The notes beneath the pieces were generated by a model. It did no database searches. It saw only the letters and a list, made by a program, of their open reading frames with translations, and was not told the DNA's origin. From Candidatus Ideonella esbjergensis (lineage in GTDB: Bacteria; Pseudomonadota; Gammaproteobacteria; Burkholderiales; Burkholderiaceae_C): 64,000 bases of DNA. The DNA lies in contig JADJLP010000004.1 in assembly GCA_016710065.1 (NCBI GenBank), positions 105,766 through 169,765 on the forward strand. Direction: 5' to 3'. The translations under genes and the position numbers were made by a program. Below, one piece after another: positions 10,110 through 20,728 of this stretch (the stretch's first letter is position 1; each line of letters starts with the position of its first letter).

Positions 10110-12017
10110 TCACTCGGTGGCGCTGCGCTGCGTGAGGGCTTTCAGCCGTTCGTTGAGCGCGTTGCGCTCGTCGGTGAGGGCACGGTAGACGGGCAGGTTC
10201 AGCTCAGGCTCGGCGGCCAGCATTTCAAGGCGACGGTTCAGATCGCCCAGCAGCAAGCGGCCCACGGCGGAGTGCAAATCCTCCTCGCTGGCGTCAGGGT
10301 CGGCATCGCCATCGGCCAGAGCACGGCTGTCCGCAGGCAGTTGCTCGTCGTGGGCCAGCGCTTCGCGCAACACCGCCCACGAGCGTGGGCCGTGCTCGGC
10401 CATGTCGCGCTCCAGCCAGGCGATGGCTGGGCCATGCGGCGCGGGCAGACCGTGCAGCAGATTGTGTTCGGCCAAGGTGAGTTTGTCCCACCAGCCGGGC
10501 TGGCCAAACAGCAGTTGCACCACACGGTCTTCAGGGCGTTTGGGGGGCAGGCGGCGGCCTGCTCCCGTGGGGCTGGCCGGGCCGGCTTTGCGGGCCGCAC
10601 GCCATTGGTCTGCAGGCAACCATTCGCGTTTGCGGGGCCTGTGCTCGCCAGCGTTGCCGAAGGACTCTTCGGCGGGTTCGCTGCGATGGCGCTGGCCACC
10701 GCCCTGGGCCTGCCAGAGAGCGCTCAACTCTGTCGCAGGTAGGCTGCCAAGACGGGCCAACTCAGACAGCAGTTGGATGCGCAGTGCACCCTCGGGCAAG
10801 GCCATCCACAAGGGCCTGGCTTGTGAGAGCATGCGGGCGCGGCCCTCGGCACTGGCCAGGTCGCAATCATGGGCCACGTGCTCCAGCAGTTGCTTCGAGA
10901 GCGGCACAGCGTTGCGCACGCAGACCTCGAAGCCCTCCTTGCCGAACTCGCGGACGTAGCTGTCGGGGTCATGTTCGGCGGGCAGGAACAGGAAGCGGAA
11001 GCTGCGCGTGTCGGTGGCGTGGGGCAGGGCGGCTTCGAGCGCGCGGCCGGCGGCGCGGCGGCCGGCGGCATCGCCGTCGAAGCTGAACACCACCTGCTCG
11101 GTGAAGCGCAACAGCTTGTGGACATGTTCGGCCGTGCATGCTGTACCCAGGGTGGCCACGGCGTTGGGAAAGCCCAGCTGCGCCAGGGCCACCACGTCCA
11201 TGTAGCCCTCGGTCACCAGGGCATAGCCCTTCTCGCGCATGCCGGTGCGCGACTCGAACAAGCCGTACAGCTCGCGGCCCTTGACGAAGATGGGGGTTTC
11301 GGGTGAGTTCAGGTACTTGGGTTCGCCCTTGTCCAGCACCCGGCCGCCGAAGGCGATGGTTTCGCCCTTGACGTTGCGGATGGGGAACATGATGCGGTCG
11401 CGAAAGCGGTCGTAGCGCTTGAGCTCGGCCTCGCTCTTGCCCTCGTCGGCGCCCTGCGTGATGACCATGCCAGATTCGGCCAGCAGCGGGTCGTCGTACC
11501 TGGGAAACACGCTGGCCAGGGTGCGCCAGCCTTCGGGGGCATAGCCCAGGGAGAAGCGGAGCGCGATCTCACCCGTCAGGCCCCGGCCTTTCAGGTAGCT
11601 CACCGCCCGAGGCGTGGCTTTGAGCTGCTTGCGGTAGTGGTCAGCCGCCTTTTCGAGCACGTCGGTCAGCGTGGCCTGTTGCTCTCGCAATCGGCTGGCT
11701 TCGGCGCGCTCGGCGGGCGTGGCTTCGTCCTCTGGCACCACCAGGCCGGCGGATTGGGCCAGGTCCCGCACTGCCTCCACAAAGCTCATGCCGTGGTGCT
11801 CGGTGAGAAAGCGGATCGCGTCGCCGTGCACACCGCAGCCAAAGCAGTGGTAGGTTTGGCGCGAGGGGCTGACGATGAAGCTGGGTGACTTCTCACCGTG
11901 GAAAGGGCACAGACCCTTGTGGTTGATACCGGCCTTCTTCAGCTCGACATGCCGCCCCACCACCTCGACCACGTCGGTGCGGGAAAGCAGTTCCTGGATG
12001 AAGCTTGAAGGGATCAA
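10110..12017 (-). CDS. dnaG: DNA primase
   Basis: A 635-residue primase if translation begins at the TTG at 12015-12017 (IPSSFIQELLSRTDVVEVVG follows). This matches the usual DnaG N-terminus. The frame stays open to an ATG at 12101, but that extension is Pro/Gly-rich and would cover the terminator of the upstream H-NS gene, so it is unlikely. The zinc-binding domain shows CPFHGEKSPSF and YHCFGCGVHGDAIRF. The Toprim catalytic core shows VTEGYMDVVAL and VFSFDGDAAGRRAAGRAL. The C-terminal helicase-binding domain ends at TQRSATE. It makes RNA primers for replication together with DnaB. It lies between the H-NS gene and rpoD, all on the same strand. Confidence 0.93.
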   Translation of the reverse strand: MIPSSFIQELLSRTDVVEVVGRHVELKKAGINHKGLCPFHGEKSPSFIVSPSRQTYHCFGCGVHGDAIRFLTEHHGMSFVEAVRDLAQSAGLVVPEDEATPAERAEASRLREQQATLTDVLEKAADHYRKQLKATPRAVSYLKGRGLTGEIALRFSLGYAPEGWRTLASVFPRYDDPLLAESGMVITQGADEGKSEAELKRYDRFRDRIMFPIRNVKGETIAFGGRVLDKGEPKYLNSPETPIFVKGRELYGLFESRTGMREKGYALVTEGYMDVVALAQLGFPNAVATLGTACTAEHVHKLLRFTEQVVFSFDGDAAGRRAAGRALEAALPHATDTRSFRFLFLPAEHDPDSYVREFGKEGFEVCVRNAVPLSKQLLEHVAHDCDLASAEGRARMLSQARPLWMALPEGALRIQLLSELARLGSLPATELSALWQAQGGGQRHRSEPAEESFGNAGEHRPRKREWLPADQWRAARKAGPASPTGAGRRLPPKRPEDRVVQLLFGQPGWWDKLTLAEHNLLHGLPAPHGPAIAWLERDMAEHGPRSWAVLREALAHDEQLPADSRALADGDADPDASEEDLHSAVGRLLLGDLNRRLEMLAAEPELNLPVYRALTDERNALNERLKALTQRSATE

Positions 12018-12060
12018 GGGTGAAGTCCGGGGAAATGGCCGGGGCCCGGGACCGGGCCCA

Positions 12061-12096
12061 CAAAAGCAATCGGGGCAGCTGGTGGGCTGCCCCGAT
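12061..12096 (-). terminator. Intrinsic terminator of the H-NS gene
   Basis: On the minus strand an 11-bp perfect stem (atcggggcagc pairing with gctgccccgat, 12069-12079 and 12086-12096, 6-nt loop) is followed by tgcttttg. It begins 21 nt after the H-NS stop codon and should end that transcript. It leaves only about 43 nt for a separate dnaG promoter before the TTG start at 12017. Confidence 0.8.
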
Positions 12097-12117
12097 GCCA
12101 AGGGAGCGATTATCCGG

Positions 12118-12423
12118 TCAGAGTGCGAAATCGCTCAGTTGCTTGCCCGAAGCCAATGCGGCTTGCAGCCACTTGGGCTTGAGGCCACGGCCGGTCCACG
12201 CCTGGCCGCTGGCCGGGTCGCGGTATTTGGCGGCCACTTTCTTGCTGCCTTCAGCCTTGGGCGCGGTGGGGGCCTTGCCGGCCAGATCGGCGGCCGTCAA
12301 ACCATATTCGGCCATCAAGGCCTTGACTTTGGCAATGGCATCAGTGCGGGCGGCACGCTGTGCTTCGGCGATTTGTTTTTCGAGAGCGGCTTTTTGGGCC
12401 AGCAGATCCTGAATCGAGGTCAT
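12118..12423 (-). CDS. H-NS family nucleoid protein
   Basis: A 101-residue protein with an N-terminal coiled-coil oligomerisation segment (residues about 5-45, rich in Gln, Lys, Glu and Ala). An Ala/Pro/Lys linker follows. The C-terminal DNA-binding motif is YRDPASGQAWTGRGLKPKWL, the H-NS AT-hook-like signature of betaproteobacterial bpH3/HvrA-type proteins. It binds AT-rich DNA and silences acquired genes. A GGAG ribosome binding site precedes the ATG, and a strong terminator follows. The AT-rich promoter region at 53.8-53.9 kb in this window is the kind of target such a protein would bind; that link is inference. Confidence 0.9.
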   Translation of the reverse strand: MTSIQDLLAQKAALEKQIAEAQRAARTDAIAKVKALMAEYGLTAADLAGKAPTAPKAEGSKKVAAKYRDPASGQAWTGRGLKPKWLQAALASGKQLSDFAL

Positions 12424-12558
12424 GGTCTATCTCCAATATGAAACCGGGACGGTGGGGCATGATAGCCCAGGATTGGAGGTTATATATGACCGACATACCC
12501 TGGGATATTCCCGTCCTCAGGGTCCGGTGAATCGTTCCTCGAAACTGCGCTACGCCAG

Positions 12559-12831
12559 TCAGGCCGAGGGCGGCACAAAACCCGTGGGCTGGTCGGCGCT
12601 GCCCGCAAACAGGAACTGTTCCATCTGTCGTGCCAGGTACTGCCGCGCCTTGGCGTCGGCCAGGTTCAGGCGGTTCTCGTTCACCAGCATGGTCTGGTGA
12701 CGCTTCCAGAGCTCAAAAGCTTCCTTGCTGATGTTGTTGTATATACGTGCGCCCAATTCGCCTGGGTAAGGCGAAAAATCCAGCCCTTCGGCTTCTTTCT
12801 TGAGGTAGCTGCATTGAATAGTTCGTGACAT
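12559..12831 (-). CDS. yggX: Probable Fe(2+)-trafficking protein YggX
   Basis: A 90-residue soluble protein matching YggX over its whole length: [19 protein letters not shown] at the N-terminus, then [19 protein letters not shown] and [18 protein letters not shown]. YggX binds or protects labile iron and iron-sulfur clusters during oxidative stress, and its conserved Cys7 is present. A GGAG Shine-Dalgarno sequence lies 7 nt before the ATG. It follows argA on the same strand with a 42-nt gap, so the two are probably cotranscribed. Between its stop and the H-NS start (12424-12558) lie only regulatory sequences. Confidence 0.93.
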   Translation of the reverse strand: MSRTIQCSYLKKEAEGLDFSPYPGELGARIYNNISKEAFELWKRHQTMLVNENRLNLADAKARQYLARQMEQFLFAGSADQPTGFVPPSA

Positions 12832-12873
12832 GAAAACTCCGTGATAAAGATTTGCAATCTGAGACGCAGCGCC

Positions 12874-14217
<1,344 letters not shown>

Positions 14218-14368
14218 GTCAGCACCGCCCGACCGTTCGAAGGTGCTGAAGCGCCCCTCGGGGGCAGCGAGCGCAGTGAGCTTGGGGTCGATTCATATGG
14301 ACTCGATTGTGCCGCAGGGGGATACCGGTCTGGAGGGATGGCGCCGGCATCTGCCTACACTGCAGCGC

Positions 14369-15481
14369 ATGAGATTTCCGCAATCAAAGTTTAGGTTTGC
14401 TCAGGCGCTGGGCCTGGCTTGGCTGTGCCTGGCTGGGCCTGCACAGGGCACTGAGGCCGCATCCGGCCCCGAGGCCAAGCCGGCAGCGGTGCAGGTGACC
14501 GTGCCCCGCATCAGCGGCCGCCTGCATGCGTCTGACCTGGGCGTGGTGGTGAACCTGGACGATCCCTATTCGGTGGCCACGGCGGCCTACTACCAGCGCC
14601 AGCGCCATCTGAGCGAGGCGCAGATGCTGCGCCTGCATATTCCCGTTAAGCCGCGCCTGGAGCCGCAGGAGCTGGAGGCCCTGCGCGAGCAGATCCAGGC
14701 CCACTTCGGCCCTGACACCCAAGCGCTGGCCCTGGTGTGGCGCCAGCCCTTTGCGGTGGCCTGCCAGTCCATCACGGCGGCGGTGAGCCTGGGTTTTCAG
14801 GCCAGCTTCTGTGCCAACACCTGTGGTGCCGGCAAGAACTCGCCGCTGTTTGGCAACCCCAGCCACCAGCCCTGGCGCCAGTCAGGCGTGCGCCCGTCGA
14901 TGCTGCTGGCAGCCAAGGACGAAGGCGAAGCACGCCGCCTGATCGACCGCGGGGTGGCGGCCGACCAGACCCTGGGCGCCCTGTTTGGCCCGCGCAGCCG
15001 GGCGGTGTTCGAGACCACCGGGGACGCGGCTCGCAACGTGCGCAGCGCCTTGTACCCACCGGCCGGCGCGGTGGGTGGCAGCGGCGTGATGGTGCTGCGG
15101 GCGAACGGCGAGGCGGCCGGCCTGACCACTGCGGCGGACGTGATCGCCTACCAGACCGGCCTGGCCCAACTGCGCGGCCTGGAGCAGCTGAGCTTCTTGC
15201 CGGGCGCGCTGGCCGACCATCTCACCTCCTTTGGCGGCGTGCTGGACGGCACCGGTGGGCAGAGCACAGCGCTGGAGTGGATCAGCGCCGGCGCCACGGC
15301 CAGCCATGGCACCGTGAGTGAGCCCTGCAACCACCGGCAGAAGTTTCCGCACCCGCAGGTGCTGTTGCTGAGCTACCTGCAAGGCAGCACCGCCATCGAG
15401 GCCTATTGGCGCAGCGTGTTGTGGCCGGGGCAGGGGCTGTTTGTGGGAGAGCCGTTGGCGGCGCCCTTTGCGCGGCGCTGA
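14369..15481 (+). CDS. TIGR03790-type secreted protein of unknown function
   Basis: A 370-residue protein from the ATG at 14369 (MRFPQSKFRF). It has a signal peptide of about 27 residues ending in AGPAQG. The mature protein opens with VVVNLDDPYSVATAAYYQRQ, resembling the start of the TIGR03790 family. Six or so cysteines are present, including SFCANTCGAG, which could form disulfides after export. The function of the family is unknown. It is noted for occurring in bacteria with exosortase/PEP-CTERM systems. No exosortase gene lies in this window. A TACACT sequence ends 7 nt before the ATG. The upstream 150 nt hold a cccctcggggg inverted repeat and no gene. Confidence 0.7.
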   Translation: MRFPQSKFRFAQALGLAWLCLAGPAQGTEAASGPEAKPAAVQVTVPRISGRLHASDLGVVVNLDDPYSVATAAYYQRQRHLSEAQMLRLHIPVKPRLEPQELEALREQIQAHFGPDTQALALVWRQPFAVACQSITAAVSLGFQASFCANTCGAGKNSPLFGNPSHQPWRQSGVRPSMLLAAKDEGEARRLIDRGVAADQTLGALFGPRSRAVFETTGDAARNVRSALYPPAGAVGGSGVMVLRANGEAAGLTTAADVIAYQTGLAQLRGLEQLSFLPGALADHLTSFGGVLDGTGGQSTALEWISAGATASHGTVSEPCNHRQKFPHPQVLLLSYLQGSTAIEAYWRSVLWPGQGLFVGEPLAAPFARR

Positions 15482-15520
15482 TGTCGACCTTTGACGCTCG
15501 GCGCTGATAATCGCGCCCCT

Positions 15521-18500
15521 GTGACCGAACCCGAACACCGCCCCCCCGCCGACACGGCGCGCACTCAACACAACGAGCGCATCGAGCGCCGCCCGCCGCG
15601 TCCACCTCGCGCGGGTGCGGGGCCGCGCCCCTTGCCACCGGCCACGCCGGTGCCCCCCATCACTTTCCCCGAGTCGTTGCCCGTCTCGGCGCGGCGAGAC
15701 GAGATCGCCCAGGCGATCCGTGAGCACCAGGTGGTGATCGTCTGTGGCGAGACCGGTTCGGGCAAGACCACCCAATTGCCCAAGCTGGCGCTGGCGCTGG
15801 GCCGCGGCCGCGGCGCTGGTGGGCGCCGGCCTGATCGGCCACACCCAGCCGCGCCGCATTGCCGCCAGCTCGGTGGCCAAACGCATTGCCGAGGAGCTGA
15901 ACACCCCACTGGGCGAGGTGGTTGGCTACAAGGTGCGCTTTCAAGACCGGCTGCAGCCGGGCGCCAGCGTCAAGCTGATGACCGACGGCATCTTGCTGGC
16001 CGAGACGCAGACCGACCCGCTGCTCTCGGCCTATGACACGCTGATCATCGACGAGGCCCACGAGCGCAGCCTCAACATCGACTTCCTGCTGGGCTATTTG
16101 TGCCAGATCCTGCCGCGCCGGCCCGACCTGAAGATCATCGTCACCTCGGCCACCATCGACGCCGAGCGCTTTGCCAAGCACTTCCAATCGATCCGTGGCC
16201 CGGCGCCGGTCATCATGGTCAGCGGCCGCACCTTCCCGGTGGAGCAGCGCTGGCGCGCCTTTGAAGAGCGCAAGGACTTTGATCTGGACGACGCCATTGC
16301 CGAGGCGGTGGACGAGCTGTGGCGCGAGGGCTCGGGCGACATCCTGGTCTTTTTGCCGGGCGAGCGCGAGATCCGCGAGGCGGCCGACCATCTGCGCAAG
16401 CACCTGGCCCAGCATGGCGTGGGCGGCATGCGTGGCGGGCCGCAGCCCGAGATCCTGCCGCTGTTCGCGCGCCTTTCGCAGCAGGAGCAAGACCGGGTGT
16501 TCGAGGCCGGCAACGGCCGGCGCATCGTGCTGGCCACCAACGTGGCCGAGACCTCGCTGACGGTGCCCGGCATCCGCTACGTCATCGACGCCGGCCAGGC
16601 GCGGGTGAAGCGCTACAGCTACCGCAACAAGGTCGAGCAGCTGCAGATCGAGGCCATCAGCCAGGCGGCGGCCAACCAGCGTGCCGGGCGCTGCGGCCGG
16701 GTGGCCAATGGCATCTGCATCCGCCTCTACGACGAGAGGGACTTCGCCGGCCGGCCGCGCTTCACCGACCCGGAAATATTGCGCTCGTCGCTGGCCGGCG
16801 TCATCCTGCGCATGAAGGCCCTGCACCTGGGCCAGGTCGAAGATTTTCCGTTTCTGGAGGTGCCGCCCCGCAAAGCCATTGCCGACGGCTACGCCCTGCT
16901 GGGCGAACTCGGCGCGGTGGACGACAACAACGAACTCACGCCCATCGGCCAGGAGCTCTCGCGCCTGCCGCTGGACCCGCGCGTGGGCCGCATGATTCTG
17001 GAAGCGCGTGACCGCCAGTGCCTGAACGAGGTGCTGGTCATCGCCTCGGCCCTGACCGGCCAGGACGTGCGCGACCGCCCGCTTGAAGCGCAGCAAGCCG
17101 CCGACGAGAAGCACAAGAAGTTCGACGACGAGCGCTCGGAGTTCATGGGCTACCTCAAGCTCTGGAAGTGGATCGAGGAAGGCCGTGGCAGCCACGGGCA
17201 CGCCCAGCCAGCCCAGACCGGCCAGAAGGTGGACAGCCACAAGCTCAGCAACCGCCAGCAGGAGCAACGCCTGCGCGAGAGCTTTGTGAGCGTGCGCCGG
17301 GTGCGCGAGTGGCGCGACATCCACACCCAGCTGCACACCGTGGTGGCCGAGCACGGTTGGCGCCTGAACGGCAGCGCCGCAACCTACGAGCAGATCCACC
17401 TGGCCATGCTGGCCGGGTTGCTGGGCAACATCGGCTTGAAGAGCGACGACGAGGACTGGTACCTGGGCGCGCGCGGCATCAAGTTCTGGCGCCACCCCGG
17501 GGCGCACCTGAGCAAGAAGCCCGGCCGCTGGCTGGTGGCCGCCGAACTGGTGGACACCACGCGCCTGTTCGGACGCGGCCTGGCCGCCATCGAGCCGCAG
17601 TGGATACCGCAGATCGCCGGGCATCTGCTCAAGACCCAGTTGCTGGAGCCGCACTGGGAGAAGAAGGCGGCCGAGGTCATCGCGCTGGAGCGGGCCACGC
17701 TCTACGGCATCGTCATCTACGCCAACCGCCGGGTGAATTTCGGCCGGGTGGACATGGCGGCGGCACGCGAGATCTTCATCCGCGAGGCGCTCGTGAATGG
17801 CGAGTGGGAGACGCGTCTGCCCTTCCTGGCCCACAACCGCAAGATGATTGCCCAGGTGGAAGAGCTGGAGCACAAGTCGCGCCGGCAGGACGTGCTGGTG
17901 GACGACGAGCTGATCCACGCCTACTACGACCAGCAGTTGCCGAAGGACGTGGTGAGCGGCGCCACGTTCGAGCGCTGGTACCGCGAAGAGACGAAGCGCC
18001 AACCCAAGCTGCTGCACCTCACGCGAGACGAGCTGATGCGCCACGAGGCGGCAGGCATCACCACCGCCGCCTTCCCCAAGACCCAGCGCATGGGCGGCGT
18101 GGACTGCAGCGCCACCTATTTGCACGACCCGGGCGACGCGAAAGACGGCGTGACGGTGACCGTGCCCATCTACGCGCTGAACCAGGTGAGCGAGGAGCGC
18201 TGCGACTGGCTGGTGCCCGGCATGCTGGCGCCCAAGGTGCTGGCCCTGGTGAAAAGCCTGCACCAGCGCCCGCGTTCGCGCCTGGTGCCGCTGCCCGAGT
18301 ATGTGGCCGAGTTCTGCGAAACGGCGCCGTTCGCCCAGGGCAACCTGGTGGACGTGCTGCTGAAGGCCGTGCAGGCCCGCACCCAGGTGGCCGTGCAGCG
18401 CAATGACTTCAAGCTGGAGCAGTTGCCGCCGCATTTGTTCATGAACTTCCGCGTGGTGGACGAGCACGGTCGCCAGCTCGGCATGGGCCGGCAACTGGCC

Positions 18501-19520
18501 ACGCTCAAGGCCGAACTGGGCGGCCAGGCGCGCTCGGCCTTCCAGGCCCTGGCCTCTCTGAAGCTGCAGGCCGCACCGGCACCCGCACCCGCTGCGGCAG
18601 CCCCAGGGCCCACCGGCAAGGGCGTGGTGGCGGTGGTGAAGGCCCCCGCGCCAGCCCCGGTCGACGCCAGCGTTCAGCGCTACACCGCCTGGACCTTTGG
18701 CCAGCTGCCCGAGCTGATGGAAATCCGCAAGGCCGGCCAGACCTTGATCGGCTTCCCGGCGCTGATCGACCGTGGAGCGCACGTGGAAATCGAGGTCTTC
18801 GACGAGCCCGACCTGGCCGCAGCCAAACACCGTGCCGGCCTGCGCCGCCTGGTGGCGCTGCAGATCAAGGAGCCGCTGAAGTACCTGGAAAAGAACATCC
18901 CCGACCTGACCAGGATGGCGGTGGTCTACATGCCGCTGGGCACTGCCGAGGATCTGCGCGACCAGATCATCGACGTGGCGCTGGACCGGGCCTTTCTGCA
19001 AGAGCCGCTGCCGCAGGACGAATTCGCCTTCGCCAAGCGCATCGAGGAAGGCCGTACCCGCCTCAACCTGATTGCGCAAGAGGTGGCGCGCCTGGCCGGC
19101 GTGGTGCTGGTGGAATACGCCGCCGCCACGCGCAAGCTCAAGGACAGCAAGGCACCCAAGGACGTGGCCGACGACATCAACGCGCAATTGCAGCGCCTGG
19201 TGCCCAAACGCTTCGTGGTGGCGGCGCCCTGGGCGCAGTTGCAGCACTTCGCCCGCTACCTCAAGGGCGTGGTGATGCGGCTGGACAAGCTGCGCGCCGA
19301 CCCGGCCCGCGACGCCCAGAAGCTGGCCGAGCTGCGCCCGTTGGAGCAGCGCTACCTGCGCCGCCTGGCTGAGCTGAAGGGTCAGGCCGAGCCGCGTCTG
19401 GACGACTTCCGCTGGCAGCTGGAGGAACTGCGCATCAGTCTGTTTGCACAGGAGCTGCGCACGCCCCAGCCGGTTTCCGTGAAGCGCTTAGAGAAGGTTT
19501 GGGCTCAACTGACCGGTTGA
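15521..19520 (+). CDS. hrpA: ATP-dependent RNA helicase HrpA (one apparent frameshift)
   Basis: A DEAH-box helicase of about 1330 residues, the usual length of HrpA. The N-terminal part starts at a GTG at 15521 ([12 protein letters not shown]) and carries the Walker A motif [15 protein letters not shown]. At 15825-15829, in gggcgccggcc, one extra C shifts the frame. Removing it joins GRGAGGR to [19 protein letters not shown] without loss. Downstream are IIDEAHERS (DEAH, motif II), VTSATI (motif III) and QRAGRCGR (motif VI). The helicase-associated domain and a long DUF3418 C-terminus follow. HrpA acts on stalled or colliding ribosomes and mRNA. It is convergent with the next gene, 13 nt away. 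All motifs are intact, so the indel is most likely an error. Confidence 0.92.
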
Positions 19521-19533
19521 ATCTCAACGGCAC

Positions 19534-20655
19534 TCAGCGCGGAGTGGCCGCACCAGGCTGCCGGCTGGCCGCCACGTGGCGCCACAGCGTTGCAGGGTCC
19601 AGCACCAGCACCTGCTGGCCGTCGCTGCACAGGCCCATGCCCACGCAACCGCTGGCGAGTCGCAGTGTGGCCGAGTAGGGCTGCACCACCACGTGCTGCA
19701 GGCCTTGCAGTTCGTCCACCCGCACGGCCACCTCGGTGCCTGCAGGGTCGCTGCAGTGGCTCAACACCACGGTGGCCCGGTCGGTGGCCAACAGCCGGCG
19801 AAAGCCCGTGGGCCCAAGCAACCGCACCAGGGGCACGGCCAGGCTGGCATCGCTCACATGCGCAGGCGTCGGTGCGCCATCGCCCCACCAGCAACTGGGC
19901 CCCACCGGCCCGTCCAGTGGCAGGCCATAGACCTGGCCACCCGCGTCCAGTACCAGCATGGCCGCCAGCGTGGGGGGGAGCGGCAGCGCCCTGGGGGCGG
20001 CCAGCCGCAAGGGTGGGCACTCGGGGTCGTGCGCGAGCGACCAGCGGCGCAGCGGCACAGGGCCACCGGCGAGCTGACTGAGCGCGAGGGCGGCCTCGGC
20101 GGCGCGGAGGTCGTGTCGGCGTGAGAGCAGCAATTCAAAGACGTGGCGGGTGGCCACCACGGTGGCTGCCGCATGGTCGGGCAAGCCCAGCAAGAGTTGC
20201 TGCTGGTGCCAGACATCGTTCAGATCCAGGGTGTCGCCATGCACATCGGCGGCCAGCCGGGCCAGGCCGGGCAAGTGCTGGCCCGTGAGCAGGCTGACCG
20301 CAGAAGCCAGCGTCTGCGGGCCGGCATGTCCGCTCAGCACCAGGTTGGCGCCGGCGCGCGAGGCAGCTTCCAGCGCCAGGTCGTTGTCATCTTGCAAGGG
20401 CAGCAGCGCCAGCACCGGCAGCGTGCTGGCCAGCTGGCGTCGCAGACTGCGTATCAGCGCGGTGCCGGGCACGGTCCAGTGCGACAGATCCACCAGCACC
20501 AAATCACCGAACTGGCGCGACGCGGGGCCGGCCAGGCGGTTGAGCGCATCGCGCCGGCTGGTGGCCTCTGTCACAGACCAGCCGCAGGCTTGCAACAGGG
20601 TGCGGTGCGCCTCGCGCACAACAGGGGACGGATGGGTGACGAGTACTCGGGCCAT
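19534..20655 (-). CDS. Receiver-like plus CheW-like chemotaxis protein
   Basis: A 373-residue protein from the ATG at 20655 (MARVLVTHPSPVVREAH). Residues 1-125 resemble a response-regulator receiver. The usual acidic pair after the first strand is missing, an aspartate sits at the phosphoacceptor position (VLVDLSHW), and the conserved lysine is not evident, so it is probably a pseudo-receiver. The last 130 or so residues resemble a CheW domain, with VRVDELQGLQHVVVQPY and LVLDPATLWRHV close to the end of CheA/ChpA-type kinases. There is no kinase core. The order receiver-then-CheW is the reverse of CheV. It may be an adaptor for a chemotaxis-like or twitching-motility array, and a chemoreceptor gene lies 1 kb away. 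Function is unproven. Confidence 0.6.
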   Translation of the reverse strand: MARVLVTHPSPVVREAHRTLLQACGWSVTEATSRRDALNRLAGPASRQFGDLVLVDLSHWTVPGTALIRSLRRQLASTLPVLALLPLQDDNDLALEAASRAGANLVLSGHAGPQTLASAVSLLTGQHLPGLARLAADVHGDTLDLNDVWHQQQLLLGLPDHAAATVVATRHVFELLLSRRHDLRAAEAALALSQLAGGPVPLRRWSLAHDPECPPLRLAAPRALPLPPTLAAMLVLDAGGQVYGLPLDGPVGPSCWWGDGAPTPAHVSDASLAVPLVRLLGPTGFRRLLATDRATVVLSHCSDPAGTEVAVRVDELQGLQHVVVQPYSATLRLASGCVGMGLCSDGQQVLVLDPATLWRHVAASRQPGAATPR

Positions 20656-20697
20656 GCCCAAGCTATCGGCTGGCCGCCACCCCTGCTTGAGCCAGAT

Positions 20698-20721
20698 AAG
20701 GCTGTGAAACCGTACAGCCTT
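20698..20721 (-). terminator. Hairpin after serB, possible terminator
   Basis: An 8-bp perfect stem (aaggctgt at 20698-20705 with acagcctt at 20714-20721, 8-nt loop) lies 8 nt after the serB stop on the minus strand. It is followed only by a weak ttat. It also lies upstream of the start of the receiver/CheW gene at 20655, so it may partly insulate the two genes. Confidence 0.45.
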
Positions 20722-20728
20722 TGCAGGC

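Noticed and set aside
12018..12101. N-terminal extension of DnaG to an upstream ATG
   Set aside because: It is Pro/Gly-rich, not conserved in the family, and overlaps the terminator of the H-NS gene.
15660..19247. A 1195-codon open frame on the minus strand opposite hrpA
   Set aside because: It is antisense to a clearly conserved helicase. Its translation is rich in His, Gly, Leu, Val and Gln with no motifs, as expected from the complement of a high-GC coding sequence.
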